Shown: one piece after another, positions 35,799 through 45,975 of the stretch
Numbering within the stretch: the first letter of the stretch is position 1
How the letters are laid out: every line of letters starts with the position of its first letter
Assembly (NCBI RefSeq): GCF_000257665.1
Contig: NZ_AJKR01000003.1
Location: 434,001-498,000 of the forward strand
Length of the DNA: 64,000 nt
Reading direction: 5' to 3'
Source: Candidatus Aquiluna sp. IMCC13023
Lineage (GTDB): Bacteria; Actinomycetota; Actinomycetes; Actinomycetales; Microbacteriaceae
Position numbers and translations under genes: made by a program
Notes under the pieces: model-generated
Database searches by the model: none
The model's input: only the letters and a program-made list of their open reading frames with translations
What the model was told of the DNA's origin: nothing

Positions 35799-37151
35799 AT
35801 GACCGACAAATTCGACTTACTCGTAATCGGTGCTGGAGTGGCCGGAATGGCAGCTGCAACCAAGAGCTCCTCGCAGGGCCGGCGGGTCGCCATCGTCGAT
35901 GCACTTCCCTACGGAGGAACCTGCGCGCTTCGCGGATGCGACCCGAAGAAAATCCTGCGCCGCGGAGCAGAAATCGTTGATGCCGCGCGTTTGCTCAAGG
36001 GCAAAGGCATTGATGGTGATCAACTCACCATCAACTGGGCTGACTTGATGAAGCACAAACACGGCTTCACCGACCCCGTTCCGAAAAACATGGAAGAACA
36101 CCTTCGCTCACAAGGCGTGACAACGCTCCATGGAGAGGCGGCGTTCACCGACGACACGCACGTGGACATCGATGGCAGCATCTATGAGGCTAGCAACATC
36201 CTTATCGCAACCGGCGCCCGTCCTCGCGAACTCGACTTTCCCGGGCATGAGCACCTCATCGACAGCACTGACTTCCTGAATCTACCGAATCTGCCACCCC
36301 GGATCGCGTTCATCGGCGGTGGCCTCGTGTCCTTTGAGTTCGCACACATCGCAGCGCGAGCTGGAAGCTCCCCCGTGATTCTTGACCGTGGTGACATCCC
36401 TCTGAAAGAATTCGACCCCGACCTCGTCGAACTTCTTCTAAAGCGCGGCGAAACCGCCGGGGTTCACGTCCGACGCAACACGAAGATAGTCAGCGTGGTG
36501 AAGATCCCACAGGGGTTTCAGATAACCGTGCAACGCGGTGAGGAAACAACCACGATCGAAACCGACCTCGTCGTGCACGGTGCTGGGCGTGTTCCGGATC
36601 TCACCCGCATGAGCCTCGATGCCGGCGTCGTCGCCTATGGCGATCGGGGCATCACTGTCTTAGGCCACCTGCAAAGCACCACGAACCCTCATGTTTACGC
36701 GGCAGGCGATTCCGCGGACACTCCCGGCATGCCCCTGACCCCGGTCGCAGTGTTTGAGGCCAAGGTCGCGGCATCAAACATGCTCAAATCTGACAAGATC
36801 ACACCGGATTATCGGGCAATACCCGCTGCCGTCTTCACAATTCCCGAACTCGTGCGAGTCGGCATGCTCGAGCATGACGCCCGCGCGGAAGGCTTCAACG
36901 TTGACGTGCGCTACTCCGATACCAGTGGCTGGTATTCGAACTACCGGATTGGAGAGACAGCCGGGGCGACCAAGATCCTGATTGACAAAAACACGGACCT
37001 CATCATCGGTGCTCATCTCTTCGGTCACCACTATTCCGAAGTTGCCAACACCATTAGCTTGGCCATGAAACACGGCCTGACCACGAAACAGTTGAGGTCG
37101 ACTACCGCCGTTTACCCATCAATCGGAGGAGATTTGGCGGCGATGCTCTAA
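35799..37151 (+). CDS. FAD-dependent pyridine nucleotide-disulfide oxidoreductase (mercuric reductase/dihydrolipoamide dehydrogenase-like)
   Basis: A 450-residue flavoprotein: FAD-binding VIGAGVAGMAAA, the redox-active GGTCALRGCDPKK (CxxxxC), NAD(P)-binding FIGGGLVSFEFAH, YAAGDSA, and the C-terminal dimerisation domain ending AVYPSIGGD. The His-Glu pair is not clear: HHYSEVANTI and AVYPSIGG replace the usual HPT.SE. It lacks the N-terminal metal domain and C-terminal CC of MerA. Third-position GC is visibly higher than in the flanking genes, and it stands alone between a 72-base gap with a hairpin and the antiporter gene. ATG 35799 gives the family N-terminus. Probably acquired; substrate unknown. 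Confidence 0.82.
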   Translation: MTDKFDLLVIGAGVAGMAAATKSSSQGRRVAIVDALPYGGTCALRGCDPKKILRRGAEIVDAARLLKGKGIDGDQLTINWADLMKHKHGFTDPVPKNMEEHLRSQGVTTLHGEAAFTDDTHVDIDGSIYEASNILIATGARPRELDFPGHEHLIDSTDFLNLPNLPPRIAFIGGGLVSFEFAHIAARAGSSPVILDRGDIPLKEFDPDLVELLLKRGETAGVHVRRNTKIVSVVKIPQGFQITVQRGEETTTIETDLVVHGAGRVPDLTRMSLDAGVVAYGDRGITVLGHLQSTTNPHVYAAGDSADTPGMPLTPVAVFEAKVAASNMLKSDKITPDYRAIPAAVFTIPELVRVGMLEHDARAEGFNVDVRYSDTSGWYSNYRIGETAGATKILIDKNTDLIIGAHLFGHHYSEVANTISLAMKHGLTTKQLRSTTAVYPSIGGDLAAML

Positions 37152-37170
37152 GCAGCCTGCACTCGTATCG

Positions 37171-37190
37171 GCGGATGTCGTCGTATCCGC
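37171..37190. terminator. Hairpin between convergent oxidoreductase and ychF genes
   Basis: GCGGAT (37171-37176) and ATCCGC (37185-37190) form a perfect 6-bp stem with an 8-base loop, 20 bases after the oxidoreductase stop. No T-run follows, so its role as a terminator is weakly supported. Confidence 0.35.
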
Positions 37191-37223
37191 TAGACGCCTG
37201 ATCAGAGTAATTTTTAGATCTGG

Positions 37224-38297
37224 CTAAACGTTAAAGCGGAACTCCACAACATCGCCATCCTGCATTGTGTAGTCCTTGCCTTCGATTCTGGCCTTGCCGA
37301 GCGATTTGGCCTGCGCCATGGAACCCGCACTGTCTAGATCATTGAAAGAAACAACCTCGGCCTTGATGAACCCTTTTTCAAAATCCGTGTGAATGACGCC
37401 AGCCGCTTGGGGAGCCTTAGCGCCCTTGGGAATGGTCCAGGCTCTAGATTCTTTTGGCCCGGCAGTTAGATAAGTCTGAAGACCTAAGGTTTCAAACCCA
37501 ATTCTCGCAAGCTGGTCAAGACCCGACTCGTTCTGCCCGAGAGACGCAAGCAACTCATTCGCCTCTTCCGGAGACAGATCGATAAGTTCGGATTCGACCT
37601 TGGCATCCAAGAACACAGCCTCAGCAGGTTTCACTAGGTTCGCCAGTTCCCGAAGTCGCTCTGGGCTGCCAAGAACTTCCTCGTCAACATTGAACACGAA
37701 CAAAATTGGCTTAGCGGTCAGCAGGCCAAGCTCTCGAACTGGCTCTAAATCGATACTTGAAAGCGAAAGTGGAGTCCCGCCGTTTAGGCAAGCCAGTGCT
37801 TCATCTATTACTACGAGCACCGACGGATCGACTTTCTTACCCTTGACTTCTTTTTCAAGTCTTGGTCTTGCCTTCTCTAGAGTTTGCATATCGGCAAGAA
37901 TCAATTCGGTGTTAATTGTTTCGATGTCTCCACCGGCATCAACCTTGCCTTCGACGTGAATGACGTCGCTATCGGCAAATCCACGAACTACTTGAGCAAT
38001 TGCATCCGCCTCACGAATGTTTGCCAGAAACTTATTTCCAAGCCCCTCGCCCTCTGATGCGCCCTTGACGATTCCAGCGATGTCAACAAAGGAGACTGCT
38101 GCCGGAAGGATTCGCTCCGAACCAAAAATCTCCGCCAACCTCTTCAAACGCTGGTCCGGAAGGTTAACAACGCCGATGTTGGGCTCAATTGTGGCGAATG
38201 GGTAATTCGCCGCCAAGACGTTGTTTTTAGTGAGTGCGTTGAACAGGGTGGACTTGCCAACATTGGGCAAGCCGACGATTCCGATAGTTAGGGCCAC
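37224..38297 (-). CDS. ychF: Redox-regulated ATPase YchF
   Basis: About 357 residues of the Obg-related YchF/OLA1 family. P-loop GLPNVGKSTLFNALTKN, DIAGIVKGASEGEGLGN, the NVDEE replacement of the G4 motif (ATP rather than GTP preference) and a C-terminal TGS domain ending QDGDVVEFRFNV. It binds ribosomes and reacts to redox stress. GTG at 38297 (VALTIGIVG) fits the usual N-terminus better than the TTG six bases upstream. The next gene on the other strand starts 36 bases away. Confidence 0.95.
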   Translation of the reverse strand: MALTIGIVGLPNVGKSTLFNALTKNNVLAANYPFATIEPNIGVVNLPDQRLKRLAEIFGSERILPAAVSFVDIAGIVKGASEGEGLGNKFLANIREADAIAQVVRGFADSDVIHVEGKVDAGGDIETINTELILADMQTLEKARPRLEKEVKGKKVDPSVLVVIDEALACLNGGTPLSLSSIDLEPVRELGLLTAKPILFVFNVDEEVLGSPERLRELANLVKPAEAVFLDAKVESELIDLSPEEANELLASLGQNESGLDQLARIGFETLGLQTYLTAGPKESRAWTIPKGAKAPQAAGVIHTDFEKGFIKAEVVSFNDLDSAGSMAQAKSLGKARIEGKDYTMQDGDVVEFRFNV

Positions 38298-38333
38298 CGG
38301 CAAAGCTTATTGCCTCATACTTGTTGCGTGGCC

Positions 38334-38897
38334 ATGGAATTCATAAGCATTGACTTCGAAACAGCTAATTCCTCGCCTGCGTCCCCTTGCGCAGTTGGCC
38401 TCGTGCGGGTCTCGGACGGCCAAATAGCCGAAACGCTGTCGATGTTGTTTCGCCCACCTTTTCCAAATAACTGGTTCCACGAGGGAAATATCCGGGTCCA
38501 CGGAATTAAACCGGAAGATGTCATGGATGCGCCTGAGTGGCAGGAAGTTCTCCCAGAATTATTGCTTTTCACAGACGGTTTGCCGCTTCTGGCTCACAAT
38601 GCCGCTTTTGACATGGGGGTGCTTCGTGCTTCAGCGGCGGCCGTGTCATTTGATCTACCGAACTTGAGCTATGGCTGCACGCTACTCATGTCCAGGAAGA
38701 CCTACAACTTAGACAGTTATCGCCTAAACGCAGTCGCCTATGCAATCGGGCACGAAGAATTTGCTCACCACGATGCGCTGGCGGATGCGGACGCCTGCGC
38801 AAGGATTGCGCTGGATATGGCCAACCGTCACGAAGTGGACTCTTTAGAGGACTTGCTAATCAAAACCAAGCAGCGTTTTAAGCCCTTATTAGTCTGA
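38334..38897 (+). CDS. DEDDh 3'-5' exonuclease (DnaQ-like)
   Basis: About 187 residues with the Exo I motif FISIDFETANSSPASPCAVGLV, Exo II LLAHNAAFDMGVL and Exo III HHDALADADACARIAL, giving the full D-E-D-D-h set. It is a stand-alone exonuclease of the polymerase III epsilon type, probably for repair or RNA/DNA end trimming. The ATG at 38334 gives the family start; the few upstream codons in the frame are not needed. It precedes rmuC, another DNA-maintenance gene, by 22 bases. Confidence 0.9.
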   Translation: MEFISIDFETANSSPASPCAVGLVRVSDGQIAETLSMLFRPPFPNNWFHEGNIRVHGIKPEDVMDAPEWQEVLPELLLFTDGLPLLAHNAAFDMGVLRASAAAVSFDLPNLSYGCTLLMSRKTYNLDSYRLNAVAYAIGHEEFAHHDALADADACARIALDMANRHEVDSLEDLLIKTKQRFKPLLV

Positions 38898-38919
38898 CCC
38901 CACTGCGATACTTGGGACT

Positions 38920-40131
38920 ATGGATACTGGACTTATTGCAAGCAGCACAGCCATTTGGGCAGGCGTCAGTGCCCTGCTATTGGGCCTGATAATTGGAGCC
39001 GGATTCGGCATCAGATACCAGAAGCGAAAAATCGTTGGATCTGACCCAGAACTCGGAAGCAAGCTTGCCGGTCTAGAGGCAACAGAAAAAGAGCTTCGTG
39101 CTCAGCTTCTAAAGGCCGACCAGGCCGCTGTGATTCAGGCCAATCAGCAAGATCAGGAAAATAAAGTTTTGGTTCAACTGGGACCTGTAAAGCAACAGCT
39201 TCAACAAATGCATGATGTTGTCCAGCGCCTAGAGAAGGAGCGAACTGAGCAATTCAGCTCCATCTCCGAGCAGTTGAGAACCGCGGTCGAAACCGATGAG
39301 AATCTTAGAAAGCAAACCCAGCAGCTTTCCCAGGCACTTAGCTCAAACAGCCTTCGGGGCGTTTGGGGTGAGACTCAACTTCGAAAACTGGTTGAACTTG
39401 CTGGTCTAATCAAGCATGCGGACTTTTCCGAGCAGGCAACCATCACTACTGACACCGGTATGGGTCGGGCCGACATGGTTATCAACCTTCCCGGCGGCAA
39501 GTCGTTGGCTATCGACTCCAAGGTTCCCTTCAGCGCCTATCAAGAAGCCAGCGCTATCTCGGAGCTTGCAACCGGCGAAGAAGCCAGCAGGCGGGGCCGG
39601 CTCATTAAAGACCACGTCGCGGCAGTAAGAAAACACATTGATGACTTGGGCAGTAAGGCTTATTGGACAGGCTTGGATTCATCTCCAGATTTCGTAATCT
39701 GCTTTCTACCAAGCGAGTCTCTGCTTTCTGCCGCCCTGGATTCAGACCCTGCGCTAATGGAATACGCATTCAAGAAAAACGTCGCGCTCTCATCTCCGGT
39801 TTCACTGTTTTCCGTTCTGAAAACAATCAACTACATCTGGCGCCAAAACGCAGACGAGTCTCAAGTGCGCTCAATGATAAAACTGGGCCGGGAGCTCTAT
39901 GAACGAGTTGGAAAACTTGCCACTCTCACCTCAGACCTTGGGAACAAACTCACCTCAACGGTGAAGTCCTATAACGCGTTTGTGTCCAGCCTGGAATCCA
40001 GAATGCTCGTCACCGCCAGGAAGCTTAACGATCTTGACGAGAATGAGCTTGGCATCGATTCGATTAGCGAGCCCAAGCAAATCGAAGAATCTCCAACCGC
40101 AATGACCTCCAAGGAGCTTTCCGACGACTGA
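38920..40131 (+). CDS. rmuC: DNA recombination protein RmuC
   Basis: A 403-residue protein: an N-terminal membrane anchor (SALLLGLIIGAGFGI, residues about 17-32), a coiled coil rich in Gln and Glu (about 45-130), then the RmuC nuclease-like domain with NSLRGVWGETQLRKLVELAG, GRADMVINLPGGKSLAIDSKVPF and PDFVICFLPSESLLSAAL. RmuC limits inversions at short inverted repeats in E. coli. Probably cotranscribed with the upstream exonuclease. Confidence 0.93.
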   Translation: MDTGLIASSTAIWAGVSALLLGLIIGAGFGIRYQKRKIVGSDPELGSKLAGLEATEKELRAQLLKADQAAVIQANQQDQENKVLVQLGPVKQQLQQMHDVVQRLEKERTEQFSSISEQLRTAVETDENLRKQTQQLSQALSSNSLRGVWGETQLRKLVELAGLIKHADFSEQATITTDTGMGRADMVINLPGGKSLAIDSKVPFSAYQEASAISELATGEEASRRGRLIKDHVAAVRKHIDDLGSKAYWTGLDSSPDFVICFLPSESLLSAALDSDPALMEYAFKKNVALSSPVSLFSVLKTINYIWRQNADESQVRSMIKLGRELYERVGKLATLTSDLGNKLTSTVKSYNAFVSSLESRMLVTARKLNDLDENELGIDSISEPKQIEESPTAMTSKELSDD

Positions 40132-40217
40132 GCGCTTATCGCTATAGTGTTGAGGACGCGCCTACAAAGATGTGAGTGGAATCTCAGTATTTACTACCCC
40201 ACCTTAAAGGAGTAATC

Positions 40218-41225
40218 ATGGCAGGCAGTACCTCGATAGTCACACTTACACCTGCGCCAACCCTCGACAGAACCTACTTCGTAAGCAACCTCGAAGCCGG
40301 TGGTGTAAACCGCGCCGCTCGCGTAGGCGAAGAGCTAGCCGGTAAGGGAATCAACGTTTCTAGAGCCTTGCGACTTGCGAACATCGAAGCCCCTGGCATC
40401 GTGCCCATTGGGGATGCAGACACGGGAGTTCTGGAGCGCACCGGTTCTGAATTTCTCACGCCACTTTGGATTGAAGGAACACTCCGTGTCTCAACCACAA
40501 TCGTCGAAGAAAATGGACCAACCACAAAAATAAATGAAAACCCAAGACCGCTAAAGCAAGTCGACTGGGATCACGTCCTAAGGCTCACCGAGGAGACCTT
40601 GGTGGCTACCGGAGCCAAGTGGCTGGTTGTTGCCGGTGCTCACCCGGAGATACTGGAGACAGGCAAGGCAATAGACCTTCAGCCGCTATTTGATCTAACA
40701 AAAAAACTTGGTGTTCGAGTTGTGCTTGACACCTCCGGCCCCGCACTTCGATTCTGGGCTCAAAATGGTAGCGCCACAATCATGAAGCCCAATGCTCACG
40801 AACTAGCAGAGTGTGTCGGTAGAGAGCTCAGCACCTTTGGCGATGTTATTGACGCGGCTCGCCAACTAAACGGCTGGGGCATCGACTGCGTGATGGCTTC
40901 GCTGGGCGTAGACGGAATCATTGCTGTCACAGGCTCGCACGCGATCCATGCCCGGACAGCGCCCGTGAAGGTCATCAACACCGTGGGAGCTGGAGACTCG
41001 ACTATTGCTGGATTCCTAGCGGCCCTAGCCACCCATCCAGTAGACGAAACCGCCTACGGGGTCGGGTTCGACATTGCCGAAGGTATCTCCTCAGCGGTTC
41101 AATGGGGAGCAGCTAAAGTCCAACAACCAACCAGTGGGCTCCAAAGTATTGAGAACCTCGTTTCAGCGACTGTTGACCAAAATCCAAACCGAGATCACCT
41201 TCTTGGTGAGCCAGCAAAGCCCTAA
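40218..41225 (+). CDS. fruK: 1-phosphofructokinase family hexose kinase
   Basis: About 335 residues of the PfkB ribokinase fold. TLTPAPTLDRTYFVSNLEAGGVNRA and GKGINVSRALRLA are the sugar-binding and dimer regions; MKPNAHELAE and the C-terminal NTVGAGDSTIAGFLAAL contain the anion hole and catalytic Asp. It phosphorylates fructose-1-phosphate or a related hexose phosphate. The ATG at 40218 has AAAGGAG. The class II aldolase gene begins 12 bases after its stop, with the same style of ribosome site, so the pair makes and then splits fructose-1,6-bisphosphate. Confidence 0.87.
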   Translation: MAGSTSIVTLTPAPTLDRTYFVSNLEAGGVNRAARVGEELAGKGINVSRALRLANIEAPGIVPIGDADTGVLERTGSEFLTPLWIEGTLRVSTTIVEENGPTTKINENPRPLKQVDWDHVLRLTEETLVATGAKWLVVAGAHPEILETGKAIDLQPLFDLTKKLGVRVVLDTSGPALRFWAQNGSATIMKPNAHELAECVGRELSTFGDVIDAARQLNGWGIDCVMASLGVDGIIAVTGSHAIHARTAPVKVINTVGAGDSTIAGFLAALATHPVDETAYGVGFDIAEGISSAVQWGAAKVQQPTSGLQSIENLVSATVDQNPNRDHLLGEPAKP

Positions 41226-41237
41226 GGAGCAAATATC

Positions 41238-42260
41238 ATGGCAGTTGTAACTTCCAACGAATATTCCGAGATGCTGAACCGCGCCAAAGCCGGAGGTTTT
41301 GCCTATCCAGCCCTGAATGTCTCAAGCTCGCAGACCTTGAATGCAGCTCTTGCCGGCTTGCAAGAAGCCGGTTCCGATGGCATCTTGCAGGTCTCCACCG
41401 GAGGAGCAGACTATTGGTCGGGTTCGACAATAAAGCACCGAGTCTCCGGCGCATTGGCCTTTGCTGCCTTTGCTAAAGAGGTTGCTAAAAACTATGACAT
41501 CAAAGTCGCTCTCCACACCGATCACTGCTCAGAAGATCAACTTGACGGATTCGTGAGGCCGCTATTGGAGCTTTCGGCCGAGCAGGTTAGGTCCGGCGGC
41601 GAATCAATTTTCAACTCCCACATGTGGGATGGATCGGCAATCGCACTGGATAAGAACTTGGTTATTGCCAAAGAGCTACTTGCGAAAACCCACAACGTGG
41701 GCGCGATTCTTGAGATTGAAGTGGGCGCGGTTGGCGGCGAAGAGGATGGCGTTGAAGGTGCAATCGATGAGCACCTCTACACAACTGTCGAAGACGGAAT
41801 CAGGACGATCGAAGCGCTGGGTATGGGAGAAAAAGGGCGATACCTTTCAGCACTAACTTTTGGCAACGTACACGGTGTTTACAAGCCAGGCAACGTCCAC
41901 CTGCGACCTGAGTTACTCGAGGAGATTCAGCGCGAAGTTGGCGCGAAATACGGTCAGGAGAGCCCGTTTGACTTGGTCTTCCACGGCGGTTCCGGATCGA
42001 CTGACAAAGAAATTTCCGATGCTGTTTCATTCGGTGTAATCAAGATGAACATCGACACCGATACCCAATACGCATTCACCCGGCCAGTGGTAAACCACAT
42101 GCTAAAAAACTACGATGGCGTCTTGCGCATCGATGGCGAAGTTGGAAACAAGAAGCTTTACGACCCCAGAAACTGGGGAGCTGCCGCGGAGGCAGGAATG
42201 GCTTCTCGAGTTATTCAGGCCGCCACGCAGCTGGGTTCCGCAGGCAAGTCCGCCTGGTAA
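41238..42260 (+). CDS. fba: Class II fructose-1,6-bisphosphate aldolase
   Basis: A 340-residue zinc aldolase: AFPAxNV-like GGFAYPALNVSS, ALHTDHCSE with zinc-binding His, IFNSHMWDGS, LEIEVGAVGGEEDGVEG, FGNVHGVYKPGNV and FHGGSGSTDKEI. It interconverts fructose-1,6-bisphosphate with the two triose phosphates. AAGGAG sits before the ATG. Convergent with ispH, with only 27 bases between, containing a weak CTAAA/TTTAG hairpin. Confidence 0.96.
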   Translation: MAVVTSNEYSEMLNRAKAGGFAYPALNVSSSQTLNAALAGLQEAGSDGILQVSTGGADYWSGSTIKHRVSGALAFAAFAKEVAKNYDIKVALHTDHCSEDQLDGFVRPLLELSAEQVRSGGESIFNSHMWDGSAIALDKNLVIAKELLAKTHNVGAILEIEVGAVGGEEDGVEGAIDEHLYTTVEDGIRTIEALGMGEKGRYLSALTFGNVHGVYKPGNVHLRPELLEEIQREVGAKYGQESPFDLVFHGGSGSTDKEISDAVSFGVIKMNIDTDTQYAFTRPVVNHMLKNYDGVLRIDGEVGNKKLYDPRNWGAAAEAGMASRVIQAATQLGSAGKSAW

Positions 42261-42287
42261 TTTTCTAAAAAACTTCTTTAGAGGTAA

Positions 42288-43304
42288 TTAGCGCTTTTTG
42301 TTGGACGTGTCCTGGCCTGCGCTTTTTAGCTCCTTGCGAAGCTCCTTTGGCAGCGAGAACTGAATGTCCTCTTCGGCAGTGGTAACGGTCGAAACGTTGC
42401 CAAAACCCTTTTCGTCCAGGTAGTCAAGCACGTCAGAAACAAGCTCCTCAGGTACCGATGCGCCCGAGCTAACTCCAACTGTTGCAACGCCCTCAAACCA
42501 AGATTCCTCAATTTCTGATGCAAAGTCGACTCGGTAGGCTGCTTTTGCTCCGGCCTCGAGGGCAACTTCTACGAGCCTGACGGTGTTAGAGGAGTTTGCT
42601 GATCCAACGACAATCACAAGATCAGAATCGGCGCCTATTTTCTTGATGGCTACCTGTCGGTTTTGGGTTGCGTAGCAAATGTCATCGCTGGGTGGATTCT
42701 CCAAGAGTGGATACTTCTCGCGAATCTTTAGGACAGTTTCCATCGTTTCATCGACCGACAACGTAGTTTGAGAAAGCCAGATGACCTTGCTCGGGTCTTT
42801 CACTTTGGCCTTCGCTATGTCGTCATTGCCGTCGATTAGCTGAACGATGCCTGGAGCTTGACCGGCGGTTCCTTCAACCTCTTCGTGACCTTCGTGGCCA
42901 ACTAGGAGAATGTCGTAACCCTCTTTTTCAAAACGCTGAACCTCACGGTGGACCTTGGTTACCAAGGGGCAAGTCGCATCGATGGTCTGTTGGTTTCTGG
43001 ATTCGGCCATCGCAACTACCGCCGGAGATACACCATGGGCGCTAAAAATCATGACGCAGCCCTCGGGCGCCTCATCGACTTCTTCCACAAAGATCGCTCC
43101 ACGACGCTCTAGTGAGCGCACGACGTGTTTATTGTGGACGATCTGCTTACGCACGTAGACCGGGGCACCGTAGTGGTCCAGAGCTTTCTCAACCGCGATC
43201 ACCGCTCGGTCGACTCCTGCGCAGTAGCCTCTAGGGGCCGCTAGGAGAACTTTCTTGTTCGAGCCAGTGTCTTTTAGGTCGGTATTGTTGATTAGGGTCA
43301 CCAT
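42288..43304 (-). CDS. ispH: 4-hydroxy-3-methylbut-2-enyl diphosphate reductase
   Basis: A 338-residue 4Fe-4S enzyme, last step of the MEP isoprenoid pathway. [20 protein letters not shown] contains the first cluster Cys; [13 protein letters not shown] the second, with catalytic Glu context [23 protein letters not shown] the third; [14 protein letters not shown] is the substrate loop. The C-terminus is basic (KKR). Divergent from xseA with 32 bases between the starts. Confidence 0.96.
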   Translation of the reverse strand: MVTLINNTDLKDTGSNKKVLLAAPRGYCAGVDRAVIAVEKALDHYGAPVYVRKQIVHNKHVVRSLERRGAIFVEEVDEAPEGCVMIFSAHGVSPAVVAMAESRNQQTIDATCPLVTKVHREVQRFEKEGYDILLVGHEGHEEVEGTAGQAPGIVQLIDGNDDIAKAKVKDPSKVIWLSQTTLSVDETMETVLKIREKYPLLENPPSDDICYATQNRQVAIKKIGADSDLVIVVGSANSSNTVRLVEVALEAGAKAAYRVDFASEIEESWFEGVATVGVSSGASVPEELVSDVLDYLDEKGFGNVSTVTTAEEDIQFSLPKELRKELKSAGQDTSNKKR

Positions 43305-43336
43305 TCAATTCTACAAACCCCAGCAAGGAGGTCAGT

Positions 43337-44584
43337 TTGGAGCAAGCAGTCGGTAATGAGTTGCAATCCAAAGTTAGCACTGAGCATTCCCCTTGGCAGG
43401 TTTCCACGCTATCTAAATCACTGAAGGACTGGATTGAGAAACTCGGGAGAGTATGGATTGAAGGAGAATTGCAGTCGTTCACTGAGCGTGGCACCAACAT
43501 GTTTGGGTCAATCCGCGATTTAGATATCGAAAATTCAATTGAAATACACGCGTTTGCAAACTCCAGCGCTGAGATAGCACCCGGACTCAGTCAGGGTGAC
43601 CGAGTGGTAGCGCTTGTGCAGCCGGTTTTCTGGCCGAAAAACGGCAAGCTTACGATGCGAGTTATTCAAATGCACAAGGTTGGACTCGGAGAGCTTCTCG
43701 AGCGAATCGAAAAACTCAAATTGCAACTAATTTCCGAAGGCCTGACTGATGCGAGCCTAAAAAAGCCTCTCCCTTTTTTGCCAAACAAGATCGGGCTCAT
43801 TACCGGAGCAAAATCTGACGCCGAAAAAGACGTTCTTCAAAACTCCAAACTGCGCTGGCCCGAGGTCGAATTCGAAGTCATAAACACACTGGTTCAGGGA
43901 GATCGAGCTGTGGCAGAGATCATTTTGGCCCTTGAGCAACTCGATCTAATGCCTGATGTTGACGTGATAATAATTGCCCGCGGTGGTGGAAGTTTCCAAG
44001 ATCTATTGCCCTTCAGTGACGAGCGGCTCGTGCGGGCTGCTGCCGCAGCCACCACACCGATAGTCAGCGCGATAGGCCACGAGAATGACCAGCCACTTTT
44101 GGATTTAGTTGCGGACCTCCGAGCATCAACGCCCACCGATGCCGCTAAAAGAGTTGTCCCAGATATCGCAGAGGAATTTTCCAAGCTCTCCAATGCGGCA
44201 GAACGAATTTGGTTTCGAATGTCGTCATTAGTTGAAAACCAGCAGCAAAGCATCGCCTCGCTTAGGTCACGGCCGGTTTTGGCATCCCCCTTCGGTTTCG
44301 TTGATAACCAACAAGAGATTTTGACCCAAGCAACCAGAAGGCTTGGCGAGATATTGGGCTTCCGAATCGAACGGAGCACTTCCGAGGTTGAACAGCTGCA
44401 CGCGCGCGCAAGATCCCTTTCGCCACAATTGACTTTAGAGCGCGGCTACGCCGTAATAACTTCGGCCGATGGCAAAGTACTCAATAAAACTAAAAAGGGC
44501 GAAGAATTTATTGTCATTTCAGCCAGCCAGGAAATTTCAGCAACGGTAAAACAGGTTAGGGAGAGAGATGTCAAAAGAAATTAG
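43337..44584 (+). CDS. xseA: Exodeoxyribonuclease VII large subunit
   Basis: A 415-residue protein: an OB-fold N-terminal domain ([24 protein letters not shown]), the catalytic core with [16 protein letters not shown] and [23 protein letters not shown] and [24 protein letters not shown], then a helical C-terminal region. TTG start with AAGGAGG upstream. It overlaps xseB by 17 bases. ExoVII degrades single-stranded DNA. Confidence 0.95.
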   Translation: MEQAVGNELQSKVSTEHSPWQVSTLSKSLKDWIEKLGRVWIEGELQSFTERGTNMFGSIRDLDIENSIEIHAFANSSAEIAPGLSQGDRVVALVQPVFWPKNGKLTMRVIQMHKVGLGELLERIEKLKLQLISEGLTDASLKKPLPFLPNKIGLITGAKSDAEKDVLQNSKLRWPEVEFEVINTLVQGDRAVAEIILALEQLDLMPDVDVIIIARGGGSFQDLLPFSDERLVRAAAAATTPIVSAIGHENDQPLLDLVADLRASTPTDAAKRVVPDIAEEFSKLSNAAERIWFRMSSLVENQQQSIASLRSRPVLASPFGFVDNQQEILTQATRRLGEILGFRIERSTSEVEQLHARARSLSPQLTLERGYAVITSADGKVLNKTKKGEEFIVISASQEISATVKQVRERDVKRN

Positions 44585-44777
44585 TTCACTGAGCTATGAG
44601 CAGGCCAGAGACGAGCTACAGGAAGTCGTTCAGCAACTGGAGCAGCAGAATGTAAGCCTTGAGTCTTCAATGGCCCTCTGGGAGCGTGGTGAGGCTCTTG
44701 CTAAGCACTGCGAAGAGTGGCTCAGTGGCGCTCGCAAGAAACTAGACAAGGCTTCCAAGGAGCGTCAGACCAAGTGA
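44568..44777 (+). CDS. xseB: Exodeoxyribonuclease VII small subunit
   Basis: A 69-residue protein with the family pattern: [45 protein letters not shown]. Several copies bind the C-terminal helices of XseA. It overlaps both the preceding and following genes, so all three are translated together. Confidence 0.94.
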   Translation: MSKEISSLSYEQARDELQEVVQQLEQQNVSLESSMALWERGEALAKHCEEWLSGARKKLDKASKERQTK

Positions 44778-45328
44778 GCCTCACCCCAGCGCAACGCAGA
44801 GCAAAGCAAACCATACGAAACTTGGTGCTTTCACTAATAGTGACCATGGGTCTGGTGGCAGCAATTTATTTGGGTGTCCCGAGAGATGACAGCAATCGAA
44901 TCGCGGCGGTGGATTACCAGACGATTTCCATTGACGCATCGGAGTCGCTCGGGCAGCAAGCTCTGAGCCCGGAGGTCCCCTCGGACTGGTGGGCAAACGC
45001 CGCACGCTTGGAGACAACTCTCGGAGTTGTCAGTTGGTATGTCGGATTCGTAACCGAGGACAACCAGTACATTGGTCTTTCCCAAGCCTTTGATACCAAT
45101 CCTTCTTGGGAGAGCTCGCTACTAAGCAGCAACTTCCAGGACGGACAAATTGAACTTTCGGGATTGACTTGGGAAATTTGGCCAACAATAAACCCGTCCT
45201 CCCCCCCTGGGACCACTGAATATGCGCTTTTGCACCGACTAGAGAATTCTGTGGTTGTAATCTATGGAACAGCCGTTACTGCCGATTTTGAAAAGTTGGC
45301 AAAGGCTATTTCATCTGACATTAACTAG
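44774..45328 (+). CDS. DUF4245 membrane-anchored protein
   Basis: 184 residues: a basic N-terminus ([15 protein letters not shown]), one membrane helix ([19 protein letters not shown]), then an extracytoplasmic domain. DUF4245 proteins sit next to xseAB, fumC and glpX in many actinobacteria but have no assigned function. The start at GTG 44774 overlaps the xseB stop (GTGA); the upstream frame is the xseB shadow. Confidence 0.85.
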   Translation: MSLTPAQRRAKQTIRNLVLSLIVTMGLVAAIYLGVPRDDSNRIAAVDYQTISIDASESLGQQALSPEVPSDWWANAARLETTLGVVSWYVGFVTEDNQYIGLSQAFDTNPSWESSLLSSNFQDGQIELSGLTWEIWPTINPSSPPGTTEYALLHRLENSVVVIYGTAVTADFEKLAKAISSDIN

Positions 45329-45335
45329 GAAACAC

Positions 45336-45953
45336 ATGGCCGAAGTTGTGACCTCCGAGCAGGCTTGGAGCAAGCTTGTGCGGGGCAATAAGAACTTCGT
45401 ATCTGGGTTCCCAGAGCACAAGCATCAAGACGCTGAGAAACGGCGCGAGCTAGCCAGTGAGCAAACCCCATTTGCAGCGGTCTTTGGTTGCTCAGACTCG
45501 AGGCTTGCAGCCGAGATGATCTTTGATGTCGGGCTCGGAGATTTATTCGTTATTAGAAATGCCGGACAAGTGTTGGCAGAGACGATTCTGGGATCTCTGG
45601 AGTTCGCAGTTGAAGTGATAGGCGTTCCCCTAATACTGATACTCGGCCACGATCAATGCGGCGCAATCAAGGCTGGTATTGCCGCTCAAGAGGGGAAGCT
45701 TGCTGCAAAAGGCGAATTTATTCACAATATTGTGAACCGAATTACTCCGACCATAGAGCGTGGACTCGCACTTGGAGAGACTTCAATCGACGAATTTACT
45801 AACCGTCACATCAAGGACACCGTAAAAGAAATTACAGAGAAATCCTTGGTCATTCGTGAGGCAATTCAGGCAGGTCGAGTTGCTATCGTCGGAGCACAGT
45901 ACAAACTAGAGCTTGGTGAAGTCCACGTAGTCGAACATCGTGGAAAAATCTAA
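45336..45953 (+). CDS. Beta-class carbonic anhydrase
   Basis: About 205 residues. Zinc ligands: GCSDSR (Cys and the Asp-Arg dyad) and GHDQCG (His and Cys), with VIRNAGQ between them. It equilibrates CO2 and bicarbonate for carboxylases and pH control. The ATG at 45336 follows AGGAAACAC and lies eight bases after the DUF4245 stop. Part of the xse-fumC run. Confidence 0.94.
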   Translation: MAEVVTSEQAWSKLVRGNKNFVSGFPEHKHQDAEKRRELASEQTPFAAVFGCSDSRLAAEMIFDVGLGDLFVIRNAGQVLAETILGSLEFAVEVIGVPLILILGHDQCGAIKAGIAAQEGKLAAKGEFIHNIVNRITPTIERGLALGETSIDEFTNRHIKDTVKEITEKSLVIREAIQAGRVAIVGAQYKLELGEVHVVEHRGKI

Positions 45954-45975
45954 TTAGACAGATAGCGAGAGATTG

